64,000 nucleotides of DNA from Flavivirga amylovorans (GTDB lineage Bacteria > Bacteroidota > Bacteroidia > Flavobacteriales > Flavobacteriaceae): the NCBI RefSeq assembly GCF_030540875.1, contig NZ_JAUOEM010000004.1, positions 445,533 through 509,532 of the forward strand, given 5' to 3'. Positions within the stretch are counted from its first letter, which is position 1; each line of letters opens with the position of its first letter. Positions 7,613-15,766 of this stretch are shown one piece after another. Under the pieces are notes generated by a model. That model did not search any database and was not told the DNA's origin. It saw only the letters and a program-made list of their open reading frames with translations. Made by a program: the position numbers and the translations under genes.

Positions 7613-10600
7613 ATGAAAAAAAAGTTTAGTGGATTACTAACGCTATTACTAGCGTTTGTCGTGCAATTATCTTTTGCACAAGAAAAAACTATATCGGGTA
7701 CAATATCCGATGTTTCTGGTCTGCCGCTCCCCGGAGCAACAGTCTTAATTAAAGGAACCACGTCCGGAACTTCTTCAGATTTTGACGGTAAATATTCAAT
7801 AAGAGCAAGCCAAGGGGCTGTCCTTGTCTTCAGTTTTGTTGGATATACAAGTACAGAGGTTACCGTTAATGCTTCCAACACAATTAACATGACATTACAA
7901 GAGGATGCTACTGCTCTAGAAGAAGTAGTAGTAACAGCTTTTGGTATTAAAAGAAATGCTAAAAACTTAGGATACGCTGTTAGCCAGGTTGAATCTAAGG
8001 AGGTTATTGAAAACTCAGAACCAGATTTACTAAGATCGTTATCAGGAAAGGTAGCAGGTGTTAATGTGAATTTTTCTAATGGTGTCGCAGGAGCTTCAAA
8101 CCAAATTAGTATTAGAGGGCAAACTACTATAGGTGGTGCCAGTCAACCCTTATTTATTGTTGATGGTATTGCTTATGACAACCGTCAGGTTTCAACAGTA
8201 GAGTTACAACCACCAAGTGGTTTTAGTACTGGAGGTGGAGGATATGAATCAGGTATTTCCAGTTTAGATCCTAATAATATTGAGACTGTAACTGTATTAA
8301 AAAGTACAGCTGCTGCAGCATTATATGGTTCGAGAGCAACAAATGGAGTTATTGTTATTACAACAAAATCTGGTTCGTCGCTTAATAAAGATGCTAATAA
8401 TAAATTAAGTGTTAGTGTTAGTAGTGGAACGTATTTTGAGAAAATAGCAAATTTGCCAGACTATCAGAACAAATATGGACAAGGAACGCAATTTAAATTT
8501 AATGCAGGATCTAATGGATCTTGGGGACCCGCTTTTGATACTTTAGAAACTATTCCTGTTTGGAATAGTTGGGTAACAGCATTTCCGGATGTATATGGTC
8601 CCGGTTTAATAGAAACACTCCCTTATGAAGCACAACCAAATAATGTTGAAGATTTATTTGATACAGGAGTCGTTTTAGATAATTCTGTTACAGCGTCTTC
8701 TAGTAATGAAAATGGAAGCTTTAGTGTAACGCTTTCAGATTTACAACAAAAAGGTTATATGCCTTTTAATACTTACGAAAGAACATCTTTTTCTGCGGGT
8801 GGAAATTTTAAGCTTCCAAATAACATAACCGTTGGTGGTTCTGTTTCTTATTCAGATACCGATCAAGTAGGAGGTTTTTTTGGTAATCAGCAGTTTGCCG
8901 GATCTTCATCTTCTTTTGCCAGATCACTATGGTTAGGTCGTGCATGGGATTTATCAATTCCTTATACAAATCCTATTACTGGTGGTTCAGTTATTCCAAA
9001 TACAGGTTGGGATCATCCGCTTTGGTCTTGGGAAAATGATCAAATTACAACCAACACAAATAGAGTTGTAACAAACTTAAGTATTGGAGTTCCGATTAAT
9101 GAGCATATTTCAGCATCGTTTAGAGTTGGCTACAATAAATATAACTTAAATAGAAGAGAAGTTAGACACCCAGCATCTATAGCATCAGCTTTAACAGGAG
9201 GAACACTTATTACAGATGGTGCTGTTAATGAAGATCTTGAGTCTACACTCTTGTTAAATTTTAATTATGATTTAACAGATGATATCGGTTTTTCTGCAAT
9301 AGCAGGACTAAATACATATCAAAATACTTTTAAACGAGATGCGAATTTAGGAACCACATTTATCTCTCCAAATATTTATACACTTGCTAACACAATCACT
9401 ACATCCAGTTTAGAAGATTCTTATGCAAGAAAACGTAATGTTGGAGTCTTTGCAGATTTAACTTTATCATACAAGGATTTTCTATTTTTAAATGGAACAG
9501 GGAGAAATGATTGGTCTTCTACTTTACCGTTAGACAACCGATCTTACTTTTATCCTTCAGCCAGTTTATCATTAATTGTTACTGAAGCTCTTAAGCTAGA
9601 TAGTAACACTTTAACATTTGCTAAGCTTAGAGGTGGTTGGGCTTCTGTTGGTAATGATGCGGCAGCTGAATTTTTGAACACAACGTTTGCGTTAGGCGTG
9701 CCTTTTGCAGCAATTCCTGTTGTTGGAAATAGAGTCGGTTTAGGAGATCAAGAGATTACTCCAGAATTTACAGATGAAATTGAAATTGGAGCAGATTTAG
9801 AGTTCTTTAAAAGACGAATAGCTATTGATTTTACATGGTATAAAAAAACAACAACCGATTTAATTTCTCCTGTATCTGTACCCCGATCTAGTGGTTTTAC
9901 ATCATTTAACACCAATATTGGAGAGATGACAAATACAGGTATAGAAATTGGATTGACACTATTACCTATCCAAACAGAGAATTTTACATGGAATTTATTT
10001 ACCACATTCACAAAAAACAAAAATGAGGTAACCGAATTGGTTGAAGGTCTTGAAAGAATTAGGTTAGATGGAAATCAAATTGCATATGCTATTAAAGGAG
10101 AACCATTCGGAGTCTTTTTTGGGTCGAAACACCTTAGAGATGAAGAAGGTAACTACATAATAGATCAATCTACAGGATGGATATTTCAAGATCCTACTAG
10201 TGATGTTATTGGTGATCCTACTCCAGATTTCAAAATAGGTTTTATCAATACATTTACATATAAAAATTTGACTTTGCGTTCTCAAATTGATTGGAGGCAA
10301 GGTGGCGATATACAATCTATAAGTATAGGGTCTCTTTTAGGAAGAGGTGTTACCAGAGATACAGAAGATAGAGAGCGCACACATATTATTCCAGGTTTTT
10401 ATGGAGACGTAAATGGAAATTATACACTAGATGCAAGTGGAAATAGAATACCAAATACAACACAGATAGATACTAACGATTTGTATTTCACGGGTGGTGG
10501 GCCTAGTAATACTTGGGGTATTAACTCAACAGATCAAGGTACTGTTTATGATGGTACAGTGTATCGCTTAAGAGAATTAAGTTTGACGTATGATGTACCT

Positions 10601-10807
10601 TCAAAATGGTTGGAAAAAACACCTTTTGGTAAAGCATCGTTTAGTGCGGTAGGTAACAACTTATGGTATTTTGCACCAAATGTTCCAAGGTATACTAATT
10701 ATGATCCTGAAGTAACTTCTTTTGGTTCTGGTAGAGTACAAGGTATTGAAAACTCTTCAGCACCAACTTCAAAACGCTATGGATTTAAAATCAACTTAAC
10801 TTTTTAA
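7613..10807 (+). CDS. SusC/RagA-family TonB-linked outer membrane receptor 1
   Basis: An outer-membrane importer of 1064 residues that works with the SusD-like lipoprotein encoded next to it to bind and import oligomers, powered by TonB. It has a signal peptide (cleavage near AFAQ, residue 22) and a carboxypeptidase-regulatory-like domain (about 25-110, with GLPLPGATVLIKGT and SFVGY). A plug domain (about 115-240: SGKVAGVNV, ISIRGQTTIGG, LFIVDGIAYDN, SRATNGVIVITTK) and a long C-terminal barrel follow. The start follows the conserved leader at 7441-7600. The substrate cannot be deduced. This is a full-length, intact gene. Confidence 0.95.
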   Translation: MKKKFSGLLTLLLAFVVQLSFAQEKTISGTISDVSGLPLPGATVLIKGTTSGTSSDFDGKYSIRASQGAVLVFSFVGYTSTEVTVNASNTINMTLQEDATALEEVVVTAFGIKRNAKNLGYAVSQVESKEVIENSEPDLLRSLSGKVAGVNVNFSNGVAGASNQISIRGQTTIGGASQPLFIVDGIAYDNRQVSTVELQPPSGFSTGGGGYESGISSLDPNNIETVTVLKSTAAAALYGSRATNGVIVITTKSGSSLNKDANNKLSVSVSSGTYFEKIANLPDYQNKYGQGTQFKFNAGSNGSWGPAFDTLETIPVWNSWVTAFPDVYGPGLIETLPYEAQPNNVEDLFDTGVVLDNSVTASSSNENGSFSVTLSDLQQKGYMPFNTYERTSFSAGGNFKLPNNITVGGSVSYSDTDQVGGFFGNQQFAGSSSSFARSLWLGRAWDLSIPYTNPITGGSVIPNTGWDHPLWSWENDQITTNTNRVVTNLSIGVPINEHISASFRVGYNKYNLNRREVRHPASIASALTGGTLITDGAVNEDLESTLLLNFNYDLTDDIGFSAIAGLNTYQNTFKRDANLGTTFISPNIYTLANTITTSSLEDSYARKRNVGVFADLTLSYKDFLFLNGTGRNDWSSTLPLDNRSYFYPSASLSLIVTEALKLDSNTLTFAKLRGGWASVGNDAAAEFLNTTFALGVPFAAIPVVGNRVGLGDQEITPEFTDEIEIGADLEFFKRRIAIDFTWYKKTTTDLISPVSVPRSSGFTSFNTNIGEMTNTGIEIGLTLLPIQTENFTWNLFTTFTKNKNEVTELVEGLERIRLDGNQIAYAIKGEPFGVFFGSKHLRDEEGNYIIDQSTGWIFQDPTSDVIGDPTPDFKIGFINTFTYKNLTLRSQIDWRQGGDIQSISIGSLLGRGVTRDTEDRERTHIIPGFYGDVNGNYTLDASGNRIPNTTQIDTNDLYFTGGGPSNTWGINSTDQGTVYDGTVYRLRELSLTYDVPSKWLEKTPFGKASFSAVGNNLWYFAPNVPRYTNYDPEVTSFGSGRVQGIENSSAPTSKRYGFKINLTF

Positions 10808-10818
10808 ATAAAAGAAAA

Positions 10819-12513
10819 ATGAAAAATATAAAATTTAAAAGGTATCATATACTAATGTTTTTAATAGTGACTGTATCTTTTTTTGGATGCAGTAGATATT
10901 TGGATGTTGATACTGATACCGATAATCCAACGGTAGCTCCAATTAATCAGTTGCTGCCAAATATAGAAATAACAGTTGCACTACTTGCCGATTGGAATAA
11001 CTTTAGTGGCGAAGTCCTTGGAACACAAACACATCAAGGTGTTTCAAGAAGTGAACAAGATCAATATGGAACAAAAGCTGATAACATAACCCTTAATAAT
11101 GATTGGAATAATGTTTATTTAACTTTAACAGATTTAGAAACATTAATATCTCAGGCAGATACAGAAGGAGCAACAGTTTATAAAGGTATAGGGCAATTAT
11201 TAAAGGCCTATATGATGTCGGTTGCTGTAGATTTATGGGGAGATGTTCCTTATTCTGAAGCTACCTTGTTAATAGAAGGTACTGTAAGCCCTGTTTTTGA
11301 TAGTTCTGAATCTGTATACCAAGCAGTTTTTGATTTAATTGATGATGCCAAGACGAATTTAAATAATCCCGGAGGCTTGCTTCCAGCTGCAGACGATTTT
11401 TACTATGCTGGTTCTACGGCTCAATGGATTAAATTTGCTAACACATTTAAACTGAAACTATTGAACCAAATACGGTTGTCAACATCGTCTTTGTTCAGTC
11501 AATCTGCATTAGATGCATTAGTAGCAGAAGATAATTTTTTCGCTACGAATGCTGATGATTTTCAATTCACTCATACAGCCACAGTATCACCTCAAGATGA
11601 ACGTAATCAATTATTTCAAGCTGCATATGGTGGTGCTCAAGTAGATCATTATATAAGTCCATGGTTTTATGAGATTTTAATGGGAATGAATCCTAATATT
11701 CATACCAATAATAAAGATCCTAGAATACCATATTATTGGGCTAATCAATTAACTGCTGGGCAGTTTCCTAGAGATCAATCTGATCCTGTTACTGGAGACC
11801 CTAGAGCTGATTACTGGGATTCTTCTACAGGTTTTTTTACAATCCGTTTTAGTAGTGTTGGACCTTGGAGAGATGGTGCCGTTGCAAATGATGCTACGTT
11901 TCCTGGAATATTTCCTTGTGGTGGTAGATATGATGATGGTTTAGGTTTTGCCAGAACCGTTGCAAGTGGTACCGGAGTAGCACCTAGAAGAATACTTACC
12001 TATGATGAGTTTTTATATATAGAGGCAGAATTAATGCAGGTAGGATTAATAACTGGTGATGCTGGTGCTAAGTTGACCGAAGCGGTAACAGCAAGTTTTG
12101 CCAAAGTAGACCAGGTTGTAGCAGGTACTGGAACAACTCAAACAGTTCCTGTTTTAAGTGGCTCTACTGCTGTTACAGATTTTATAACTAACATTAATGC
12201 AGAGTTTACAGCTGCGAGTGCCGATAAGCGGTTAGAAATAATTATGACCCAAAAATGGGTTGCTACTTATGGAGATCAAATGGATCAATATAATGATTAT
12301 AGAAGAACGGGGTATCCAGTATTGGCCGATCCAGATGGGACTAACGAATATCAATTGGATAATGGTGATGGTTTTCCTTTACTTGATACAGATACAACAT
12401 TAAATAATCCATATAATAGATCATTCTTTTGGCCAGATAATGAGTTAAACTTAAATGTTAATGCTCCCGAGCAAAAAACTTTGGCAACCTATAGAGTGTT
12501 TTGGGACAACTAA
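10819..12513 (+). CDS. SusD/RagB-family nutrient-binding lipoprotein 1
   Basis: A 564-residue outer-membrane lipoprotein forming the lid of the SusC1 transporter. The signal peptide ends at the lipobox Cys (FFGCSRYLDV, about residue 24). The LDVDTDTDNPT and QLLPNIE segments near the N-terminus, and the C-terminal RLEIIMTQKW, are typical of the SusD-like_2 type (PF12771), which is often linked to peptides or other non-starch substrates. It lies 11 bases after susC1, so the two are in one transcript. The two SusD proteins of this region belong to different subtypes, so the two systems likely import different substrates. Confidence 0.92.
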   Translation: MKNIKFKRYHILMFLIVTVSFFGCSRYLDVDTDTDNPTVAPINQLLPNIEITVALLADWNNFSGEVLGTQTHQGVSRSEQDQYGTKADNITLNNDWNNVYLTLTDLETLISQADTEGATVYKGIGQLLKAYMMSVAVDLWGDVPYSEATLLIEGTVSPVFDSSESVYQAVFDLIDDAKTNLNNPGGLLPAADDFYYAGSTAQWIKFANTFKLKLLNQIRLSTSSLFSQSALDALVAEDNFFATNADDFQFTHTATVSPQDERNQLFQAAYGGAQVDHYISPWFYEILMGMNPNIHTNNKDPRIPYYWANQLTAGQFPRDQSDPVTGDPRADYWDSSTGFFTIRFSSVGPWRDGAVANDATFPGIFPCGGRYDDGLGFARTVASGTGVAPRRILTYDEFLYIEAELMQVGLITGDAGAKLTEAVTASFAKVDQVVAGTGTTQTVPVLSGSTAVTDFITNINAEFTAASADKRLEIIMTQKWVATYGDQMDQYNDYRRTGYPVLADPDGTNEYQLDNGDGFPLLDTDTTLNNPYNRSFFWPDNELNLNVNAPEQKTLATYRVFWDN

Positions 12514-12525
12514 AAAATATAGAAA

Positions 12526-13419
12526 ATGAAAAACATAAAATTTTTATTACTTATAACCATAATTACTTTCGTTAGTTTTTCTTGCGATAATGATGGTGGG
12601 GATTCGGCACTTGTTTTAGAAACGGGTGCTATTCCGAATTTTGTTAAAGATGCTGCCTCAGACCAGATATTCGATCTTACCAAGATATTAAATGGTTCAG
12701 CAGTGAATTTAGCCTTTAATGCTTCAGTAGCACAAGGATCACCAAGTTCGGCAGATATAATTGCTACGTATTCTACGTTAGCAGGACCAACATATACAAG
12801 TGTATTATTTACTAATGTAACATTACCAGGAGATTTTTCATTAACTACTAATGATGTTATCGCAGCTTTTTCAGAATTAAGTAGTACAGATGATTTTAAG
12901 CTTGGCGATGTTTTAACTGTATCTGCAAGATTTACAATGTCCGATGGTCGTGTTTTAAGTTTATTAAATGATGATGGTACTGATAATACGGGAACTACAG
13001 TTAGTAATTCTGGTTTATTTGCTGCAAAAATTAGCTATCCAGTTTCTTGTCCTACCATGTTAGAAGGTAACTATATTAGTACAGTTATTGCATCAAGCCT
13101 TCCTATTGCTGGGAATTTTAGAAGCCCTCAACCAGTAACGATTACGCAGCCTGCAGCAGGAACTTATAATTTAAGTGATGGTACCGCAGATATCTTTGGG
13201 CCAGATTTCCCTGTTGCTTTAGAATTTACTGATGTTTGCGGAACTATTACCGTTACAGAAAATTCTATACCATTTGGAGCGCAAGTTGCATGGGTACAAG
13301 GAGCGGGTACTAGTTTAGACCAAGATACTGGAGTAATCACACTAGATTTAACATATACGGCAACATCATGTTGTGGTTTGGCTGGAATCCAATTTACACT
13401 TCAGTTAACACCAAATTAA
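12526..13419 (+). CDS. Hypothetical surface lipoprotein of SusCD unit 1
   Basis: A 297-residue lipoprotein (MKNIKFLLLITIITFVSFSC, lipobox Cys at residue 20) that follows susD1 by 12 bases and ends the operon at a strong terminator. The mature part is rich in Thr, Ser, Val and Gly with little predicted helix, suggesting beta-sandwich domains. A C-terminal half (about 175-297) has four Cys, including a CC pair (TSCCGLAG). I recognise no family. By position it probably assists ligand capture, in the role that SusE/SusF play in the starch system, but there is no sequence proof. Confidence 0.75.
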   Translation: MKNIKFLLLITIITFVSFSCDNDGGDSALVLETGAIPNFVKDAASDQIFDLTKILNGSAVNLAFNASVAQGSPSSADIIATYSTLAGPTYTSVLFTNVTLPGDFSLTTNDVIAAFSELSSTDDFKLGDVLTVSARFTMSDGRVLSLLNDDGTDNTGTTVSNSGLFAAKISYPVSCPTMLEGNYISTVIASSLPIAGNFRSPQPVTITQPAAGTYNLSDGTADIFGPDFPVALEFTDVCGTITVTENSIPFGAQVAWVQGAGTSLDQDTGVITLDLTYTATSCCGLAGIQFTLQLTPN

Positions 13420-13466
13420 AAACTTATAACTAACTAAACTAGGTTTGAATTCTATTATTAGAATTG

Positions 13467-13497
13467 AAAAAGACTGCCTTTTTAGGTAGTCTTTTTT
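13467..13497 (+). terminator. Intrinsic terminator of SusCD unit 1
   Basis: A 13-base-pair stem (AAAAAGACTGCCT at 13467-13479 with AGGTAGTCTTTTT at 13484-13496, one G-T wobble) has a 4-base loop and runs straight into a T-tract. It lies 48 bases after the lipoprotein stop codon. Confidence 0.85.
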
Positions 13498-13973
13498 ACT
13501 CAATATTAATTTAATCATTATTAAATATAAAACAATAGTGTTTTATGGATTCAAAGAAGAAGTAATAATTAATTTAAAAGTTATTTTATAATATAATAAT
13601 GTATTTCTATTCATATTTACAATCTTAATGATGTCTAAAAAATATAAATATTTTATCTCGATGTTATATTATTAAAAATAGTAGTAGAAAATATAAACTT
13701 GACGATTTTATATAGAATATCTTTAAGAAAAAATGATTTAAAAAAACAGTATAATTTAATTTTTATCAAAAATTATAGCCCATATGAGTTTTCGTTATTT
13801 ACACTTTTTTGTAAGATAAAAACTATATTTAAGGATAATATGAAGTATATTATTATCGGGAGTTACTCTTTTAAGTTTTTTTTAAGAATAATAGACGCCT
13901 TTATTTATAATTTCACGGTAAGTTAGTTTTGCTAATTAAAAGCATAGTTTAACCACTCTCAATCAACCCATTG
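13498..13973. other. AT-rich gap before the AraC regulator
   Basis: About 475 bases of very AT-rich DNA. The only open frame (13699-13926) starts at TTG and has no recognisable content, so I do not call it a gene. The promoter of the AraC gene must lie here, but no clear box was picked out. Confidence 0.5.
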
Positions 13974-15503
13974 ATGTCTTATAATTCAAGAATATTTCTT
14001 TTTGTTTTATACTTATTTGTTATGTCAAACAAATTAGTTGCAGCTTCAAGTTTCCATGTTTCTCCCCATTTATTTTTAACACAAATAGATAGTTTAATTG
14101 AACAGAAAAATATCAGTAACGATATGACTCAGTTAGAACTATTAGTTCTTTATAAAGATGCTTTAATTGAAAAGCATCCAGATTCAGTCAAAATATTTAA
14201 AGAATTAGCCATTTTAAATGCTAATTTAAATCAACCTAAAGACGCTTATACTTTTACTAAAAAGTATATTGATAATACCTTAGATGTTTCAATTTTAAAT
14301 AATGGGGCCTATGATGTTATTAGTGATTCTGATGAGTATAATGAGTTGTCTGAATATTATCTATTGCAAATTGATTGGCTTACATTTTTGTTTTTATATG
14401 TTTCCTTAATTGGTTTTTTCTTCACTATAATTATCAATTTTTCTAAAAAGTCTAATAAATATGCTAAATTGTTTATTAGCGGTTTTGTTGGGGTGCACTC
14501 TTTATTTATTTTAGAGTTTGTCTTGTTTATATCCAATATTCAGTATCAAATTCCTCATTCATATTTAATGGCTTCGGTGGTGGCGCTTTTATATGGACCA
14601 TTACTTTATTTTTATTTTAAAAGTGTTACTTATGGTTTTAAGTTTAGAAAAGTAGATTTATTGCACTTTTTACCAACACTTATTTTAATTGTGTATTTAT
14701 TTCCAATGTATTCACTTTCTAGCAACGAAAAAATGGAAATCATGCTGGAAATAGATAATTCATATAACACCTATAGATATGTAATCTTTATTACAAAAGT
14801 TGTATCACTTGCTATATATGCTATTTTGATAGGAAGACTTCAATATACTCAAAGAAAAAAAGAAATTAATGCAGAGCATAAAGAACAACCTATTGATAAA
14901 TGGAAAAGGATAATCTATAGAATACATATCATTTATCTAATCTCTTATGTTATTTATGGTTTGCCAGTAAGTGGACTGCTTCTCGATTTCCCTTATTTTA
15001 TTAATTATATACAGGTTAGTACCATGTCTATTATGGTTATTTATCTAGCTTACATGGCTTATGTACAACCAGAGATTTTTAAGTACGAATACGCTTTAAA
15101 AGATGTTATGTCTTTGGAGAAGTACCAGAAATCTGGGCTTACCAATGCGTTGTCGCAAGAGCTTAAAGAAAATTTAATTAAATTATTTGTAGAAGAGAAA
15201 GTATACAAAGAAAATAATATTAATCTTGAAGTTTTGTCTCAAAGGTTAAATACTACAAGGCATAATACCTCGCAAATAATAAATGAACATTTTAATATCA
15301 ATTTTTTTGAGCTTATAAATAAATTTAGAATTAAAGAAGCTATAAGTATTTTTAAAGAAGATGTTCATGGAAGTCTTAATATTATAGACATTGCCTACGA
15401 GGTGGGGTATAATAATAAGGTTACTTTCAATAAAGCATTTAAAAAAGAAACCTCACAAACACCTTCGGAGTTTATAAATTCTCAACTTAAAAAGGTTAAA
15501 TAA
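13974..15503 (+). CDS. Membrane-anchored AraC-family transcription regulator
   Basis: A 509-residue protein. A signal or first transmembrane segment (about 5-24) is followed by a roughly 110-residue extracytoplasmic region. Six to seven transmembrane segments occupy about 135-370, and a C-terminal AraC-type double helix-turn-helix lies at about 405-505 (LEVLSQRLNTTRHNTSQIINEHF, IIDIAYEVGYNNKVTFNKAFKK, QTPSEF). The ATG at 13974 is preferred to the overlapping TTG at 13971. It directly precedes the second SusCD pair in the same direction, so it is the likely one-component sensor-regulator of that locus. Such membrane AraC proteins are common in Flavobacteria, but their ligands are mostly unknown. 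Confidence 0.88.
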   Translation: MSYNSRIFLFVLYLFVMSNKLVAASSFHVSPHLFLTQIDSLIEQKNISNDMTQLELLVLYKDALIEKHPDSVKIFKELAILNANLNQPKDAYTFTKKYIDNTLDVSILNNGAYDVISDSDEYNELSEYYLLQIDWLTFLFLYVSLIGFFFTIIINFSKKSNKYAKLFISGFVGVHSLFILEFVLFISNIQYQIPHSYLMASVVALLYGPLLYFYFKSVTYGFKFRKVDLLHFLPTLILIVYLFPMYSLSSNEKMEIMLEIDNSYNTYRYVIFITKVVSLAIYAILIGRLQYTQRKKEINAEHKEQPIDKWKRIIYRIHIIYLISYVIYGLPVSGLLLDFPYFINYIQVSTMSIMVIYLAYMAYVQPEIFKYEYALKDVMSLEKYQKSGLTNALSQELKENLIKLFVEEKVYKENNINLEVLSQRLNTTRHNTSQIINEHFNINFFELINKFRIKEAISIFKEDVHGSLNIIDIAYEVGYNNKVTFNKAFKKETSQTPSEFINSQLKKVK

Positions 15504-15582
15504 CAAGTAAATTCTAGGTAAATTATCTTCGGTAAGGTAAGGTATTATCAGAGTTACCTTTAAACTTTACCTTTATTCTTTT

Positions 15583-15750
15583 TTTTACCACTGCAATTGC
15601 AAATAAGGCAGGGCGGTAATAGAACTTTACTTAAAATATTTTAGATTCTTCTAAGCTTTAATTTCATTTAGTAGAGTGTAATTTTTTGAATTAGTCACTT
15701 AAAAAACATCTTTACCTCCTGCCTTTTTTCAATCTGCTTGACTAATTCAA
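15583..15750 (+). promoter_or_regulatory. Conserved susC leader, copy 2 (candidate structured RNA)
   Basis: The same block order as the susC1 leader is found, ending 16 bases before the susC2 start. Arm A (15591-15612, CTGCAATTGC...AAGGCAGG) pairs with arm B (15718-15737, CCTGCCTT...CTGC), including an 8-pair perfect end and the same bulged C as in copy 1. Arm C TTGAATTAGTC (15686-15696) is an exact inverted match of C' GACTAATTCAA (15740-15750). A-B and C-C' cross each other, as in copy 1. The sequence between the arms has diverged, so the conserved parts are likely under selection. Confidence 0.6.
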
Positions 15751-15766
15751 ATAAACCTTTAATTTT

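Noticed and set aside
7597-7890. 97-codon minus-strand frame over the susC1 start
   Set aside because: Antisense to a strong signal-peptide and carboxypeptidase-domain coding region; no support of its own.
13699-13926. 75-codon open frame between SusCD unit 1 and the AraC gene
   Set aside because: It starts at TTG, has AT-driven composition (Lys, Phe, Ile, Tyr) and no recognisable domain or context; most likely chance.
15531-15582. Terminator after the AraC gene (GGTAAGGTAAGGTA with TTACCTTT)
   Set aside because: The stem is short and imperfect and merges with the start of the susC2 leader; not firm enough to call.
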